Part shown: positions 50,117 through 63,638 of the stretch, in pieces
Layout of the letters: the number at the start of each line of letters is the position of its first letter
Numbering within the stretch: position 1 is the stretch's first letter
Source of the DNA: Paramecium sonneborni
Lineage: Eukaryota > Ciliophora > Oligohymenophorea > Peniculida > Parameciidae
Reading direction: 5' to 3'
DNA length: 64,000 nucleotides
Assembly: GCA_905182985.1 (NCBI GenBank)
Contig: CAJJDN010000096.1
Location: 274,680 to 338,679 of the forward strand
Position numbers and translations under genes: made by a program
Notes under the pieces: generated by a model
Seen by the model: the letters and a program-made list of their open reading frames with translations, nothing else
Databases searched by the model: none
Told to the model about the DNA's origin: nothing

Positions 50117-51184
50117 ATGCGTGCAGTTGTTTTAGAAGGTCCAGGTTAAGAAGCTGTAATGAAAGAAATTCCAATTCCTACTCCATAATCAGGATAAGTG
50201 TTAATAAAGGTAGACTCAGCTCCAATAAATCCATCTGATATAGCATTTTTACATGGAGCATATTCTAGTAATAAACAATTTCCATGTGTTCCTGGATTTG
50301 AAGGTTCTGGGACTGTAATTGCAAATGGGTATAATTAATAGTAATATTTAAGTGGAGGAATAATGGGATGGAGATTGGTAGGGAAAAGAGTAGCATTTTA
50401 TTCACAATCTTAATTTGGATCATATGGAGAATATAGTATAGCAGATGCTATGGGTTGTTTAGAATTAGATAATGATATTACTTTATAAGAAGCTAGTTGT
50501 TCTTTTGTTAATCCATTAACTGTAATTTCTATGTTAGAAGTTGCTAAAGATCATAAAACATAAGCTGTTGTTCATACTGCAGCTGCTTCTTAATTAGGTA
50601 GAATGATGATAAGACACTTCTAAGCTAATGGTGTTAGAGTTATTAATATTATTAGAAGAGATGCTTAAGTAGATATGCTAAAAAAAGAAGGAGCTGATAT
50701 TATATTAAATTAATCAGATTCTGATTTCTTAGATAAATTAAAAAATGTTACTTAAACTTTACGGTATTATTTTATTTATTTATTTTTTAGTGCAACAGTC
50801 TTTTTTGATGCTCTAGGAGGAGAATTAACTGGATAAATATTAGAAGCTATGCCTAATCATTCAATTTGCTATGTTTATGGAGGATTAAGTCTTAAACCTG
50901 TTGGAAATGTTTCCATTTTAGATTTAATTTTTAAAGATAAAAAAGTTCAAGGATTCTGGTTAACATAATATTTAAAAAAAAAAAATATTGTTAGTTAAGC
51001 TCTTTTATTGAATTAATTAAAAGGATTACTCAAAACTAATCTTAAAACTATTGTTGCCAAAACTGTTGATGTTTCAGATTTTAAAGAAGGTTTAGAATTT
51101 TATAAAAAAAATATGAGTGAAGGTAAAGTTTTAATTAGATACGACCAAAAGCAATCATAATAATAATAATTATAATAATAATGA
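50117..51184 (+). CDS. quinone oxidoreductase / zinc-less MDR-family dehydrogenase
   Basis: Two introns (50329-50352 and 50764-50790) give 338 residues. The catalytic N-terminal domain reads MRAVVLEGPGQEAVMKEIPI, then INPSDIAFLHGAYSS and CVPGFEGSGTVIANGGG, where the usual catalytic zinc ligands are absent. The Rossmann part has VVHTAAASQLGRMMIRHFQ in place of GxGxxG, then VINIIRRDAQVDMLKKEGAD and VFFDALGGELTGQILEAM. It should reduce quinones or enoyl compounds with NADPH. The protein ends in a short Gln-rich tail (QKQSQQQQLQQQ), unusual for the family. It is a housekeeping-type enzyme and its substrate is unknown. Confidence 0.9.
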
Positions 51185-52029
51185 ATTTATATTATATCAT
51201 AATTCAATTTATTATTTATTCTTAAATCATTATTGTACTTCTAAAATCAAATCTTTATTTTATAGCTAACTATTTTATATTATAAAAATATTAATTCTAA
51301 TAAAGAATTAAACTTAAATCAAATTACTATTACTTAATAACTCAAATCAAATTGCCTTTCAAATAACTAGATAAATTAATCCATTTTATTAATTTAATTT
51401 TTTATCTCAAAACTATTTCAATTTAAGAAGAAATTCTATTTTTTATTAGAAAATATAGAGGTCTATGGTTAATAATAAAATTAATTAAGACTCCCTTAGA
51501 TAATCTTTACAACTTTTCTTATAACATTTCTACATTTATTAATAGTTTTAAATCATTGAATTTTTTTACTTTAAAAATTCATAATCTGTTTAAGTAATTG
51601 ATATTGTTCTTAATAAACAAAATTTATATTAGATATTAGTACTCATAATGATCATTTTATCAAATTTATATGTTAATTAGAAAATTTTAAAGAGATTTTA
51701 AAATATAAATATAAGATTTATTTATCTGACATTAGAGTATTATCTATAAATTTAAAAGACTATTTATAGTACTAACTTGATCAGTCAATATACTTTTAAA
51801 GGATTTTTCGTAAAATTTATATTTTAAAATATATTTCTAATGACATAAATAATTGAATAAGGGTTGAAGATTTACGAAAGTTTACTTGAATATTATTTTC
51901 CAATTCCTATAATTTATCATTTATTTTTTAATTACGAAATGGATTTTATAATAATAATCAGAAGTCATCAGAATATTAAATACATTTAACTCGCTAATAC
52001 CTATTGTAATTAAAATATTAATTCTTTAA
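51185..52029. other. intergenic, nothing recognised
   Basis: About 845 bases of AT-rich sequence. Short open frames exist on both strands, but none is convincing. No RNA gene or repeat was recognised. Confidence 0.5.
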
Positions 52030-52575
52030 ATGTTAACTTCATTTGAAGACTTATACTTTGAAGAAAACACAACATCAAAATACTGTTATTTTGAGACTGA
52101 TAATTTTCTTCCAATAAAAGACTACAACGAATCCATAGAATAATTTGGAATGTTGATAGAAGCTTAAATAGATGATGTTATTATCAATTAAAATGATACA
52201 CCAGAAAATGAGCCTCAATCAACATTCTAAGAAAATATTCATTTACAAAACAATTTTTGTTTACCAATTAAAAAAAAAATGTATAGATTCCCTAGAGAAT
52301 CAAAAAACTATTTCAAAAATATTGGGCCAAAGCTCAGAAAATTCATTATGTAAAATTTCTCTTAAACACATGAATTAATTAATCATCCTTTAATTGTAGA
52401 ATTTTTAAAAGTTAAAAATTAAAGCCACACCAAGTTGCATATTAAACAACTTTGTAAATCAAGTTAAGGCCTTGCTATAGCAAAAACTTTCTTTAAAAAC
52501 TTTAGATGGGCCAAATCTCTTGTTAATGATGATCTCAGAAGCTATTTTCGACTGAATAGCGAATGGAATAATTGA
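52030..52575 (+). CDS. uncharacterised 181-residue protein
   Basis: An uninterrupted 182-codon frame starts MLTSFEDLYFEENTTSKYCY and ends at TGA 52573-52575. The middle has a basic segment (CLPIKKKMYRFPRESKNYFK), and the end is rich in Arg/Lys and aromatics (KTFFKNFRWAKSLVNDDLR). TGA-free translation with balanced composition and CAA/TAA-mixed Gln codons supports a gene. No family is recognised. It leads a tightly spaced plus-strand run: 43 bp to the protease gene, then 26 bp to the membrane-protein gene. Confidence 0.65.
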
Positions 52576-52618
52576 TTTATATTAAAAATAAATAATTTAT
52601 CAATTATTCAATTATTTA

Positions 52619-53833
52619 ATGAATAAAAAATATCAGATTTCTAAAATTTGTCAATGTATAATCACATTTCTATCATTAAATAATCAGATTTAAAAATCTT
52701 AAAAATTAACAGAAAAATTTTTACAAAATGAATTTAAACTTTAAAGTGTAATTAACCCAGAACTACTTACTTATAATTAGAATTCAGCTATTTATATTAT
52801 AAATAATATCAAAGTTAAATCTGAAAGAAATGAATTATTATTTTATCTTAAAAAACAGATTAATAAAGATGGTGTTGAAAAAGAATAATATTTCTATTAT
52901 AAAATAGAATATGATTTAAATTTTAATCCTGAATATCAAATGTATAAAGGTGAAATGAATAATTAATAGCCACATGGATATTGTATAAAATATTCTAGTA
53001 AATCAAAAGAAATATAATATGATGGAAAATGGTATTTTGGTTAAAAAATTGAACAAGAAAATATTGATAAATAATATGTTTAAAATACAAATTTATCAAA
53101 AAAAATAATAATTTAAGAAAATGGAGTAATAATACGTAGCACATAAATAAAAAAATAAAATCATTCAATAACAAGTTGGATAAAGTTTAATTAGTAAATT
53201 TCACCAAAAGACTTGCAGATTTTAGAAAATAAAAATACATATTTTACATGTAGTATAATTGATTCTTATGCATTATATTTAACAATGAAAAATGAAGAAG
53301 AATTTTTTAATAGCAATTTAAAAAATAAATTTAAGAGATAATTGTTTTTACCTAGTTATTTGTTTACGAATATGTGGCAAAATGAGGCTTAATTCAATAA
53401 GCAGATATTTTAAAATTATTTTCTTGAATTTTAATATGTAGATTATTAAATTATTGGTATTTATCAATAAATATATTTTGCAATAAATCAATAATTTCAT
53501 TGGTATTTGGTTAAAATAAAGAAGAAATATAATAGTATGAATCTCACTTATAAAGTAGAGATTTTTGACTCAATTAAGCATCATTATACTTATTATTAAA
53601 GAATGATTTAAATCTTATATAATTTATTTAACATTTAGGAAGATTAACAGAAAGAAAATATTGAATTTAACTATAGATATATATAAAATAATTAATATGA
53701 TTGTGGACCTTATGCTTGTTTAAATATGAAACTAGAATTCTTCCCAAAGATTTCAAAATCAAAGTTATAAGATGATTATTTAATTGTTGATTAAATGAAA
53801 AAAGAATTATTTTATTTATTGTAAAATAAATGA
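52619..53833 (+). CDS. Ulp1/SENP-type cysteine protease (C48)
   Basis: A continuous 405-codon frame without introns. The C-terminal half is a Ulp1-like catalytic domain with its triad in order: His294 in FHWYLVKIKKK, Asp317 in EIFDSIKHH and Cys362 in NNQYDCGPYACLNMKL. Before it comes the substrate-channel region (FTCSIIDSYALYLTMKNEEE; LFLPSYLFTNMW). Ulp1/SENP enzymes remove SUMO or related modifiers. The N-terminal half contains GYCIKYSSKSKEIQYDGKWY, reminiscent of a single MORN repeat, and is otherwise unassigned. The start is the Met just after an in-frame stop. Spacing to both neighbours is tiny. Confidence 0.87.
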
Positions 53834-53859
53834 TATTATATATATAATAAAATAAAAAA

Positions 53860-54867
53860 ATGGAAGATAAGCAAGCGGCTATGATAATTTTTCTAATTTT
53901 AGTTGTGATGTTGGCATTGATAGTCAGTGTGAAATTATTCAATTTTTTCAGAGATTTTGATAATCAAACTCAATTAGAATAGAATTCTTTCAGAAATTTA
54001 ATTTTGAATATATTAGAAAAGACAATACTACTATCTTAATTTCCATATGAAAAGATGAAGATTGCTTTTGATGAAATATCATATCAGATTAATTCTTAAT
54101 ATGTTGGGTATAGGTTTTAGTTCGATTATAAAGGAAATTGGAAATTTTGTAAATATAAATAAGAGAAGGATTAAATTACTATTTTTGAAAACAATAGTAA
54201 CAAAGAATACAAAAAATAAGGACTGGATTAATAGTTTGAGTTCTTCTCTAACATAGAAATTGTAAATGATAAAAATTACTTTTATAATTAACCAATATCT
54301 CAATAATAAATAAATAATGGAGATATTAGTGTTTTAAATATCTATATACTACATTTGAATCAAAATAATTTAAAAGCCTATTTAAGTAACAATAGTCTTG
54401 AAAAAATTTCCATATTATTTTTACCTTCATTTATTTTAGATGATTGGAGAAAGTAACCAACAACAATCGAAGAAAGATTCTAAAAATTCTTATTTTATTT
54501 TGAACCCATTCAATATAGAGTAGATATTTTATATAAAAGACTATTTTTTATTTGGTAAAATCAAAAAGATACACATATTATTTTAGTAGAAATCAATTTT
54601 GATTAGAATTCCATTATTATACATAATACTTTCAAAGATAATTAAAATTAAAATTATTTAGAGCTGTGCAGATAATTAAATTTTTTAAAAATTTCATCTG
54701 AAATTTACCCTTCCATATGTCCTCTTTGTAGAGGAAAAAAATTAAAATCTGAAACATATGAAGCATGCTTTTTAGCTTATACTTACAATTAGAGAAATTT
54801 GGAAAATTCATTTGAAAAATAATCAGATCTTTAATAATATATCAAAGATAAATTACTCAAATTATGA
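53860..54867 (+). CDS. uncharacterised single-pass membrane protein with C-terminal CxxC
   Basis: An uninterrupted 336-codon frame. A transmembrane helix sits at the very start (MIIFLILVVMLALIVSVKLF, residues about 8-27), followed by a long soluble part with mixed composition (YRFQFDYKGNWKFCKYKQ; ISILFLPSFILDDWRK). Near the end there is a cysteine pair, SICPLCRGKKL, then YEACFLAYTYNQ. CPLC with a later Cys could be a partial zinc site or a redox pair. I do not recognise the family. It lies 26 bp behind the protease gene, and the long LRR gene starts 306 bp later. Confidence 0.65.
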
Positions 54868-55173
54868 TTTACAAAATTATTTCTTTATTGTTTGAAATAT
54901 TGAACATCAATAATTTTATACATAAATTTAATCATAATTAATTTCATTAAATTATGAAAGATTTATAATCTCTTCAAATAATATATCGTATTATTTTTTT
55001 TAGATTAATATATTCTTAATTAAATATATAAAAATGAGGTGATGTTATTATTATTTCTATTTCTTATGTTTACTATAAATAAGCATTATTTAAAAGAATA
55101 TGGATTTTATACATTTAATAAATAATTATTTATAGTTAAACAATATAATAATTATAATAATTAATATCTAAAT
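54868..55173. other. intergenic
   Basis: About 306 bases of AT-rich sequence upstream of the giant gene. No motif was recognised. Confidence 0.5.
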
Positions 55174-58100
55174 ATGAAACAGATGAAATCTTTCAAGTTT
55201 GTGCCATTTATCCCACTTGATGTATAAATTTAGAATCTTGAAGTATTTTCCATAAAATTATATTATTTTAGAAAAAGATCATTGAAGAAAAAAATATAAA
55301 AAAAATATGTTTTAAAGAGTTTTAAAATCAATATAGAATAGATCATCTTTTGAAAGTCTAATCTAATCTCAGATAAATTAATAGCATTCGATAAGTAAAA
55401 TTTTCTAGTACTGTACTTTCAATTGAGCATTTTGCTTTATTAGCATAATGGCTTAAATAATTATAATGCAACGATTTTATCATTAAATTAAATAACAATA
55501 AATTGGATAATATTGAAATCAAAGATTTCTTATATACAATAGTAACAGGTGATATTTAAATAAAAAAAGTATAATTTTTATTAATAAAAAGATTTTAATA
55601 ACTAATAATCCAGGAATCTTTAAAGAATCTCTAATATCTGATTTAAAATAACTCATTAGAAAATAAAATGCAAATAATTATTAATATGAATATGGATTAA
55701 TATAAAACAAAGAATATTTATCAATTGGAATTATAAGGTAAAATTTTAATGAACCTTAAGAATAAAGAGATATGAAATAAAAGAAGATATTAAAAAAAAT
55801 AAGTAAGCTTAATTTTTTTTCATTCTCTTTCAATTAAACATTTACTTAAGTAAATTTTAGAGCTTTAGAACATCTAATTAATCTTAATTTTAATGAAAAT
55901 GGAATTGATTAAATATCTAAATTATCAATATCTTCAAGTTTGATTGTTAATTCTGCTATAATGTGTGAATAAATGTCAACATCAAAAGGATTATTAAAAT
56001 TAGGAATGTAATCTTAATAGATACTTAATTACTCAGTTCCAATTGAGAATTTAATGGGAAATAGATATCATAAATTTAGGGTAAATGAATTAGATATTGA
56101 AAAAAATCAATCAATACTTGAGAAAACATTTAAAATACTTTCAGACAATATATTTTTGCATTGTAAAAAAATTAAATTTAGCTCATCTTTACCTTAATAA
56201 CTAAGTACTCTTTATAAAATGTTTGTGATGACAGAGTCATTTTAATAATTTTCAAATTAATTAATTTAACAATCTATAAAACAAGGAAAAATATTAAAGC
56301 AAAATTTAAAAGTATTAGATTTATCATTCCTTGAAAATTATAATAGACATGACTTAATTGCAAAATTTTTATAAGCTTTAGTATTTACAGAAACATCTAA
56401 TTTAAAAAAATTAAGTAATTTAAATTTATTAATTTTAGCCATTTAAAATGTAGATATTGGAAGAACTTAAGCATATATTTAATCATTAATTAGATTTAGA
56501 GAATATATTTAATAATAATAATAAAAATATCCTTTTTATGAAAATTTCAAATTACCTTTGAAATCAATTAGATTACCAAATTAAACTTATAGAATGGAAA
56601 TTGCCACTATGAAATAGTTTTTTTAAGAATTTTTTTTTACAAGAGTTGGAGATATGTTAGAAATTGAGGAATTTATTATGGAAAAATGTTTTAAATAATC
56701 TAATAGAGAGGAAGGATTAAAAGAAAATTGTGCTGAAATATTTTAATTATTGTAAGCAAATCCTGATATAAGATATTCAATTAAAAGGATTAGATTTATA
56801 GAATCAACTTATTAATTTGATAGTGTAACATATAGATGTTTATTTTTAAATAATTGTTTTAATGTTGAAGAATTAATGATAAAAAAGGATTCAATTGCAG
56901 GAGAATTTATTTAATTCATAAATGAAACAGAATAATTTTTTATTCATTAACCTTTAGAGTATAAACTGCCATTATAGATAATAATTTTGGATGAAATAGA
57001 AGATATAGTCTTTAATATTAGTGATTTATTACAATTTTTTGTTTTTCATGATCGAATGAAAATTAAAAAATTAGTTTTAAAATCGATTTAATTATTATAT
57101 TCTTAATATTCAATTTCTACTTTAGAAAATGTCATAAATTCTAAAGATAAAAATTAGATATTATCTTTAGAGGAATTTGAGTTTTCTAATTTAACAGATG
57201 ATGTTGGAGTTTTATAATTTTTTAAATATGTTGTATTTGGTTGGAATATAAGATTAAAGAAATTGAAATTTGGTTAATTAGATTTTTCAGCTTGTGTGTT
57301 ATTTTTATAATAATATATAGAAGAATAAAAAAAGTAAAATTTAAGCCATTCATTTGAAAATTTGAATAAACTTAAAATATCAAATGTTTAATTTGAAGAT
57401 GCAATTTCATGGGAGTTTTTTTTTTAATAATTTATTTTTTATTCATAAACTAATTTGAAAAAATTAAGAATTTGTTAACAAAAGTTGAATGAATCATTTT
57501 ATTAGGGAATTTGTTAAAGTTTTGAAAATTCTGGAGAAATAATTAAGTTAGAATTAAAAGACTTAAAATATGAAAAATGTGAAATAATTGTGGATGTATT
57601 GACAGCATTTTTATATACAAGTTCTTTGAATCATTTATAATTTGTTTAATGTACTAATATAGATCAAGGTTTGAAAATGAGTATGGATAAATATCATCAA
57701 TCAAATGTTAAATAATATAATAATTTTTAATTAGAACAATTTTCACTTTAAGAAAGTAAAGTAGAAGATACTAAATTATTTAAATGGTTAATAAAAGAGA
57801 TTGCTTTAAATTTATAAAATTAAAGATTAAGAAAATTAAACCTTTCTAATGGTAATCTTACAAATGAACATCTTAGAATACTAGAAGAATAGATTGAATT
57901 AATTAAAGAAATAAATCATAAACAAAAAAACTCATTTTAACTTTATAAAATCAAAATTGATGAAAATCAATCTATATCAGAAAAAACATGGATGGATTTC
58001 TTTAATGTTTTAATGAAAAGTAAAACAGTTACTGAAGATAAATTACGAACAAATACAAATACTTAATTATAAAAAAGTAAAAATAAAAAATAGAAAATTA

Positions 58101-61100
58101 ATTAAGACAAATAAACATAAGATTCTATGAATAAACTTAAAATGTAGAATTAGTAAGATAGAGAAATTAAAGAAAAAATTGATGTTTAATAAAAAAATAT
58201 AATTGAATCTACATTATACTTAAATGATTTAAATCTTAAGTAAAAGATAGTCAACAATTATCACATTTTCACTCCCAATTTTCCTAAATAATTAAAATAA
58301 TTAAATCTAAATATGAGTTTTTCTGATTTGGATAAAAATGATAAAAATTAAATATATGAAAGATTAATATCTGGATTAATTATGCATCCAGAAAATCAAT
58401 TAACTGATTTGACATTAATAAATTTGAATTTAATATTGTTTATGGAAAAATGCGAATAATTTTTAATATATTCTAATATTTATTAAAATTAATGCATAAA
58501 AAATGAAGATAATAAATGGTAAAGTAAATTAGAAAGTTTATCATTAAAAAATCTTGCCTCTTAAAATTAAAAAAGTACAGAATTATTTGTTAATACATTT
58601 ATTTGTTCTTAATCTGTGAATTTATAAAAGTTACTATTAGAGAACTTTAATGATAATTTGCTAGTAAGCTTAATGAATTAAATTGATAAAAAATAGGATT
58701 ATAAAATCACTGAATTAACACTTCTTTGTAATTATGAATCAATAGATGAACGATGTTTAACTTCTTTTGTTAATGATATTATTTATTGTTAAAGATTTCC
58801 GTTGTAGAAAATAGAATTATTTGGAATTGGAGTATAATAAAGCAATAAATAGTAGAGTAGTTCTTTGAATAAATAGTTAAAAAACTTTTAATAAAATTAA
58901 TAGAAATTGAAATAGATTTCATTAAAATCAATAACAATATAATTAATTGATGAATAATAGGAAAAAACTTTTATACCAATTTTTGGACATCTATTATCAT
59001 AATAAGATAGTAAATTAGAAGTAATAAAAATATAAACAAAATAAGAAAATTTATCTTTGAATTTTTTTTAATAATTAACAAATGAATTGTAAGGAATTGA
59101 ATAGTTGAATTTAAAAGAAATTAATGTATAAGGTAAAATATTATTTGATGAAGTGTTTGTATAATTTTTAGGGAAATGTATAGTAAGTTTAGAAATATTA
59201 TCAATTAATAATGTAGATTTTCAATTTTCATAGAAATTATAGAATAGTTTAAATAAATTAAAGAGAAAGGAGAAGAAATCAAAATTTTAAATTGAAGTAA
59301 AAAAAGTTGAAACTGGGGTTGAACATTTTTTTGAATGTTTTACATTTAATAAAAATATAAAGGCTACAAATATAATTTTGAGTCATCCTTAGAATTTTAG
59401 TTCACTTAGATTTGAGAATATGAGTCCTTTTATAAAATCAATAAAATTAGATATGGGATTACTTTATAGTTCAACAGTTAGGTTAAATAGAGATAGTTTA
59501 ACATTATTAAGTTAAAGATTTATTTATAATGAATAAAGTCATGTCGAAGAAATGTTATTATATTAATGTTAATTAAAAAGAGAGGAAATTGAAGCATTTT
59601 GTTTACCAGCAGGATAATTTAGAGAATAAATGATATAATAATAAAAATAAGGAACTTGTTAATTGAGATTAAAATAATTTTCGATTTATTATTCATTATA
59701 TATAGGTGAATAAGGTTGTGAAATAATATCAAAAGATTTAATATTTTTTGAATATATTGATATTGAGAGAATAGATTTCTTAGTTACTAATTTTAATGAT
59801 TAGATGTGTGATCATTTTACTTAAGCAGCTAAAGATTGGTTGATATTTTAATAATAACACGATCGTAAAAATAAAAGTGGTTATCCATTAAAATATTTAG
59901 ATATTGGTAGAAATGAATTTGTACAATCTAAAGCAACATGGACTAATCTACTTTAAACTTTAATATTTACAGATAAAGCATAAGAATTAGAGACTTTAAA
60001 TATATAATTTATGGGTTTTAATGATGAAATTATATCATATTTAGTTGAATAAGCTTTATCATTTTTAGATAAAAAACCTAATGATTATGTCTTACCAATT
60101 AAAAAAATTAATTTCTCTTAAAATAATGCTTTAACTCATAAAGGTTGGTAAAATTTATTTGATAATTTCTTTTTACATAAAAAAGTTAATCTTATTGAAT
60201 TAAATATGATTAGTACTATGTTGGATACTTAAATTAAACTTAATACAATTTAAGAGTGCATTAAAAAAAGAGCATTATAAGAACCCAATTAAAAATTATA
60301 ACTATAAGTTTTTTTATGTTATAATGTTTCTCTTAAAAATGCTATTGAACCTTATCTTTAAATTCCTATCAAAGATTATCCTAAACCTAAAAATCTTCCT
60401 GTTGATATTGATTATGAAAGTTGGAAATATGGTATATTTGATGGAATTCCTGAAGAATTTGGATCTATAATTATGTTGGTTAATACTCTAATTTAAAAAA
60501 GAAATGAATTTATTGAAACAAATAAATGGAAATAATTTGAAGATATAAGATTTCCTAATTATCATCTTAATTTTCATCAACATTATTTAGCAATCCTTAA
60601 TTCTTATTTATTTTAACTCAAAAATAGATAACCAAGTTTTTATTTAAATTTATCTACTCTTGATGTTATGTGTTAATTCTTTAATTATACAACATATATA
60701 AGAGCAACACCATATCCTTATAGATTACTCTTTTCAGAAGAATCTTTATAATATTTATCTGAATAATAAATTAAAATTAAAAAATTAAAATTAATTTAAA
60801 TACCATTTGCAAAATTAGAATAATTATCTTAATTAGATGTTTTATAAATTTGGTAACAAATTAGATAATTGAATATTCAAATTTAAAAAATAGAAATGGA
60901 ATACTATCTAAATGATGAATTAATAGAAGAAATATTTAGATAAGGCTATAATGAATCTGATTTATTAGATCTTATTACTTTAATACCTCCTGCTAAAATC
61001 AGAATTGAAAATACCTTATCTCTTAATACACTTAAAGGATTCTACAATATATTATAAAATTAGTATTATTTCTCATCATCAATTATTAAATATTCATTTA

Positions 61101-62241
61101 ATGATTGGGTTAATACAGGATTAGCTTATTAAATAAGAGAATGTGCATACAATTATGTACCTAAGACCTCTTTTTAGTCAAAAATTAAAATTATAGCATA
61201 TAAACTTAGTAATTGGTTAGTACTTCCTTAATAATCTTATAATTATTCTAATGATCATTAAGAATTGTAATAATATTTAAAAATTAATAGTAGAACAACA
61301 TTGTTTGTTTCTATAATTAACTTATTCTATTTTATTTTAGTCATATTATTGCCATTTTAAATAATATCTACTTATTTTGAAGAACTATCATTCAATTCTA
61401 ATTACTTTATAACTTGTTTATTAATCATACTTTTTTCAACTATTTCTGAACTTTATCTAGTTTATGATATTTAAAAGAACAAACTAAAATCCAATAATTA
61501 AATAATTTACAATTAAATCTAATTATTACCAAAATTAATTTTTTCAAAATGTATCCCTTTTTTTAATTCTATTTCATTTTTAATGTATTACAAATACGAC
61601 TCATTGATCATTTAAATTATTTTTATGATCATCTATTAATTTTACTATCTTTAACACCTATTTATCAATTTTACTCTAATATATTAGTATTTTAAACATT
61701 AAAACATTTCTTTATAGGAATTATATCATCTTTGCAGAATAGGCAATTTTATAGAAATTTAAAACATTTTGGATAAAATTTTACCTTTTAATTCTACTGT
61801 TATCATTAAAACCAAATTGACAAAGATATTCTTACCTAATAGCATATGGGGAAAAGCTATACATAATAAGATTTATTATAATTTTAGAGACTTTATTATA
61901 AGAGATTTACCTTTTTTTATATTAAATGTCTTCTTTATAACTTAATAATTATATTTTTAAAAGAATATTATCACATTATTATAGCAATTAGCTTAATTAG
62001 GATAACTTTTATAGATATCTATTTCATTTAAAAAGTAAATATTATATTTTATTTATTAATTAGTTTTATTTCTTATCGACCATCATTAGTAACTCAAGAT
62101 GATTTTGATGAAATATGTAAAATAAATCATAAAAATTATAATAAAACAAAATTGAAGTTATTATAAAAAGAGAAAAAACAATTAGATTTATATGCAAATA
62201 TCTTCAATGAAAGTGAATTTAAAAATAAGAAAAAGAAATGA
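55174..62241 (+). CDS. giant leucine-rich-repeat-like protein with C-terminal membrane segments
   Basis: From ATG 55174 to TGA 62239-62241, three introns (55243-55271, 55569-55591, 62035-62063) leave about 2,328 residues, the longest gene here. One frame stays free of TGA for more than 6 kb. Most of it is irregular LRR-like helix-strand repeats, for example RKLNLSNGNLTNEHLRILE, LESLSLKNLA and LQKLLLENFNDNLLVSLMN. The last 350 residues change to hydrophobic segments: TLFVSIINLFYFILVILLP, FITCLLIILFSTISELYLVY, LIIQIIFMIIYQFYYL and PFFILNVFFITQQLY. A charged tail (LKLLQKEKKQLDLYANIF) ends the protein. There is no signal peptide. LRR-plus-multipass proteins of this size are known as expanded families in ciliates. 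Function unknown; surface recognition or sensing is inference. Additional stop-free 3n introns cannot be excluded. Confidence 0.8.
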
Positions 62242-62482
62242 AATTTATATTAAAAAATATATAGAAATATAAATATCAATCATAAAATGTTTATATTCGA
62301 GAATTGGGTTTTTATTTCAATTAGGATTTTTAAAATTGTTTAAAATGTAATAATTATTATATTATAAATTAATTAACAAGAATAAGTAATTATTCTATTG
62401 AATTTAAACTTTGTAAACTGATTGAAATGGAAATGATATTAAATTTATTATAATTATCATAATATATTTTTTATAATTTTTT

Positions 62483-62868
62483 ATGTGTAAAGAATTTAGT
62501 CAAAAAATTAATAAACAATCAGTATTAATGAAGAATTAGGTGAACTATAATAAATCTGATTTTTTATTCTTAAGTCACTACTTTTTGATAGTTATAAGAA
62601 TATTATTCTTATTTCTAAAGCATCTTATTTATTCAGAGATATTTTGATATCATAAAATGAATTCATAAAAATGCTTTTCATAGATACCAATTCACAATAC
62701 ATAAGATTTAATTAAGTTGTTTATCGAATATTTACTTGTTTGAACATCTAAGTAAGTTATAATTCTAATATTGCTAAAATTATATATTTGATTTTAGATA
62801 TATACTCTATTCTATTATAAAAGGGTTTTTAATTTAGAAGGAGTAAAAATAAGAATATTAAAAGATGA
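62483..62868 (+). CDS. small uncharacterised protein
   Basis: With a 35-nt intron (62540-62574, GTGAAC...TTAAG) the product has 116 residues: MCKEFSQKINKQSVLMKNQ, then SLLFDSYKNIILISKASYL and FIKMLFIDTNSQYIRFNQ. The last 35 residues are uncertain, because an alternative 46-nt intron would switch to a different C-terminus. No family is recognised. Most of it is repeated after the N gap at 63639-63928. Confidence 0.45.
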
Positions 62869-63022
62869 TTTAATGATGTTAATTTTGAAAATGATATTTT
62901 TTAATTAAATTTAAAAATATTTAATAATAAAGTTGAATTATTGATTCAGTTGTGTAAAGACATAAATAAAGCAATATTATGAATAATAATTTATAATACA
63001 ATGTAAAAATATATATATTTAA

Positions 63023-63294
63023 TCAAACAAAGTTAATTAATTAGCTTAGATCATGATTTCCATCAATCCAGGGATGATTGAGTACTTATTCAATAGTATA
63101 TCTATCTTCAGGATTAGGTGATATCATATTTTGAAATAATTCTTAAAATAGAATGTCATTATATTTTGTATTTCTATTAACAATTTTCCAAAAATAATTC
63201 CATTTTTATTCAAATATCAATTACCAATAAGGACATTTTGAAGATGCCTGAGAGAATGGAGGAAATCCATAATAGAGAATAAAGATTAGAATAG
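63023..63294 (-). CDS. Ser/Thr protein kinase, C-terminal part (5' end lost in gap)
   Basis: Reading minus from 63292 gives about 89 residues of a kinase C-lobe ending at TGA 63023-63025: FILYYGFPPFSQASSKCPYW, then NYFWKIVNRNTKYND, LFQNMISPNPEDRYTIEQVL and NHPWIDGNHD. These are subdomains IX to XI of a CAMK/SNF1-like kinase. The YxGFPPFxxA...YW insert is common in Paramecium kinases. The active site is missing from the window. It may differ from the kinase at the left edge, whose C-lobe sequence is not the same. Confidence 0.85.
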
Positions 63295-63638
63295 NNNNNN
63301 NNNNNNNNNNNNNNNNNNNNNNNNNNNNNNNNNNNNNNNNNNNNNNNNNNNNNNNNNNNNNNNNNNNNNNNNNNNNNNNNNNNNNNNNNNNNNNNNNNNN
63401 NNNNNNNNNNNNNNNNNNNNNNNNNNNNNNNNNNNNNNNNNNNNNNNNNNNNNNNNNNNNNNNNNNNNNNNNNNNNNNNNNNNNNNNNNNNNNNNNNNNN
63501 NNNNNNNNNNNNNNNNNNNNNNNNNNNNNNNNNNNNNNNNNNNNNNNNNNNNNNNNNNNNNNNNNNNNNNNNNNNNNNNNNNNNNNNNNNNNNNNNNNNN
63601 NNNNNNNNNNNNNNNNNNNNNNNNNNNNNNNNNNNNNN
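63295..63638. other. assembly gap (344 N)
   Basis: A run of N interrupts the 3' kinase. Because the flanks are duplicated, the real gap is probably negative, meaning the contigs overlap. Confidence 0.95.

Noticed and set aside
53667..54303. ORFs antisense to or out of frame with the protease and membrane-protein genes
   Set aside because: They overlap full-length plus-strand frames with recognisable motifs.
61680..61720. A 31-nt GTATTTT...TATAG intron in the giant gene
   Set aside because: Removing it leads quickly to TGA, while the unspliced frame continues through a plausible membrane segment and charged tail.
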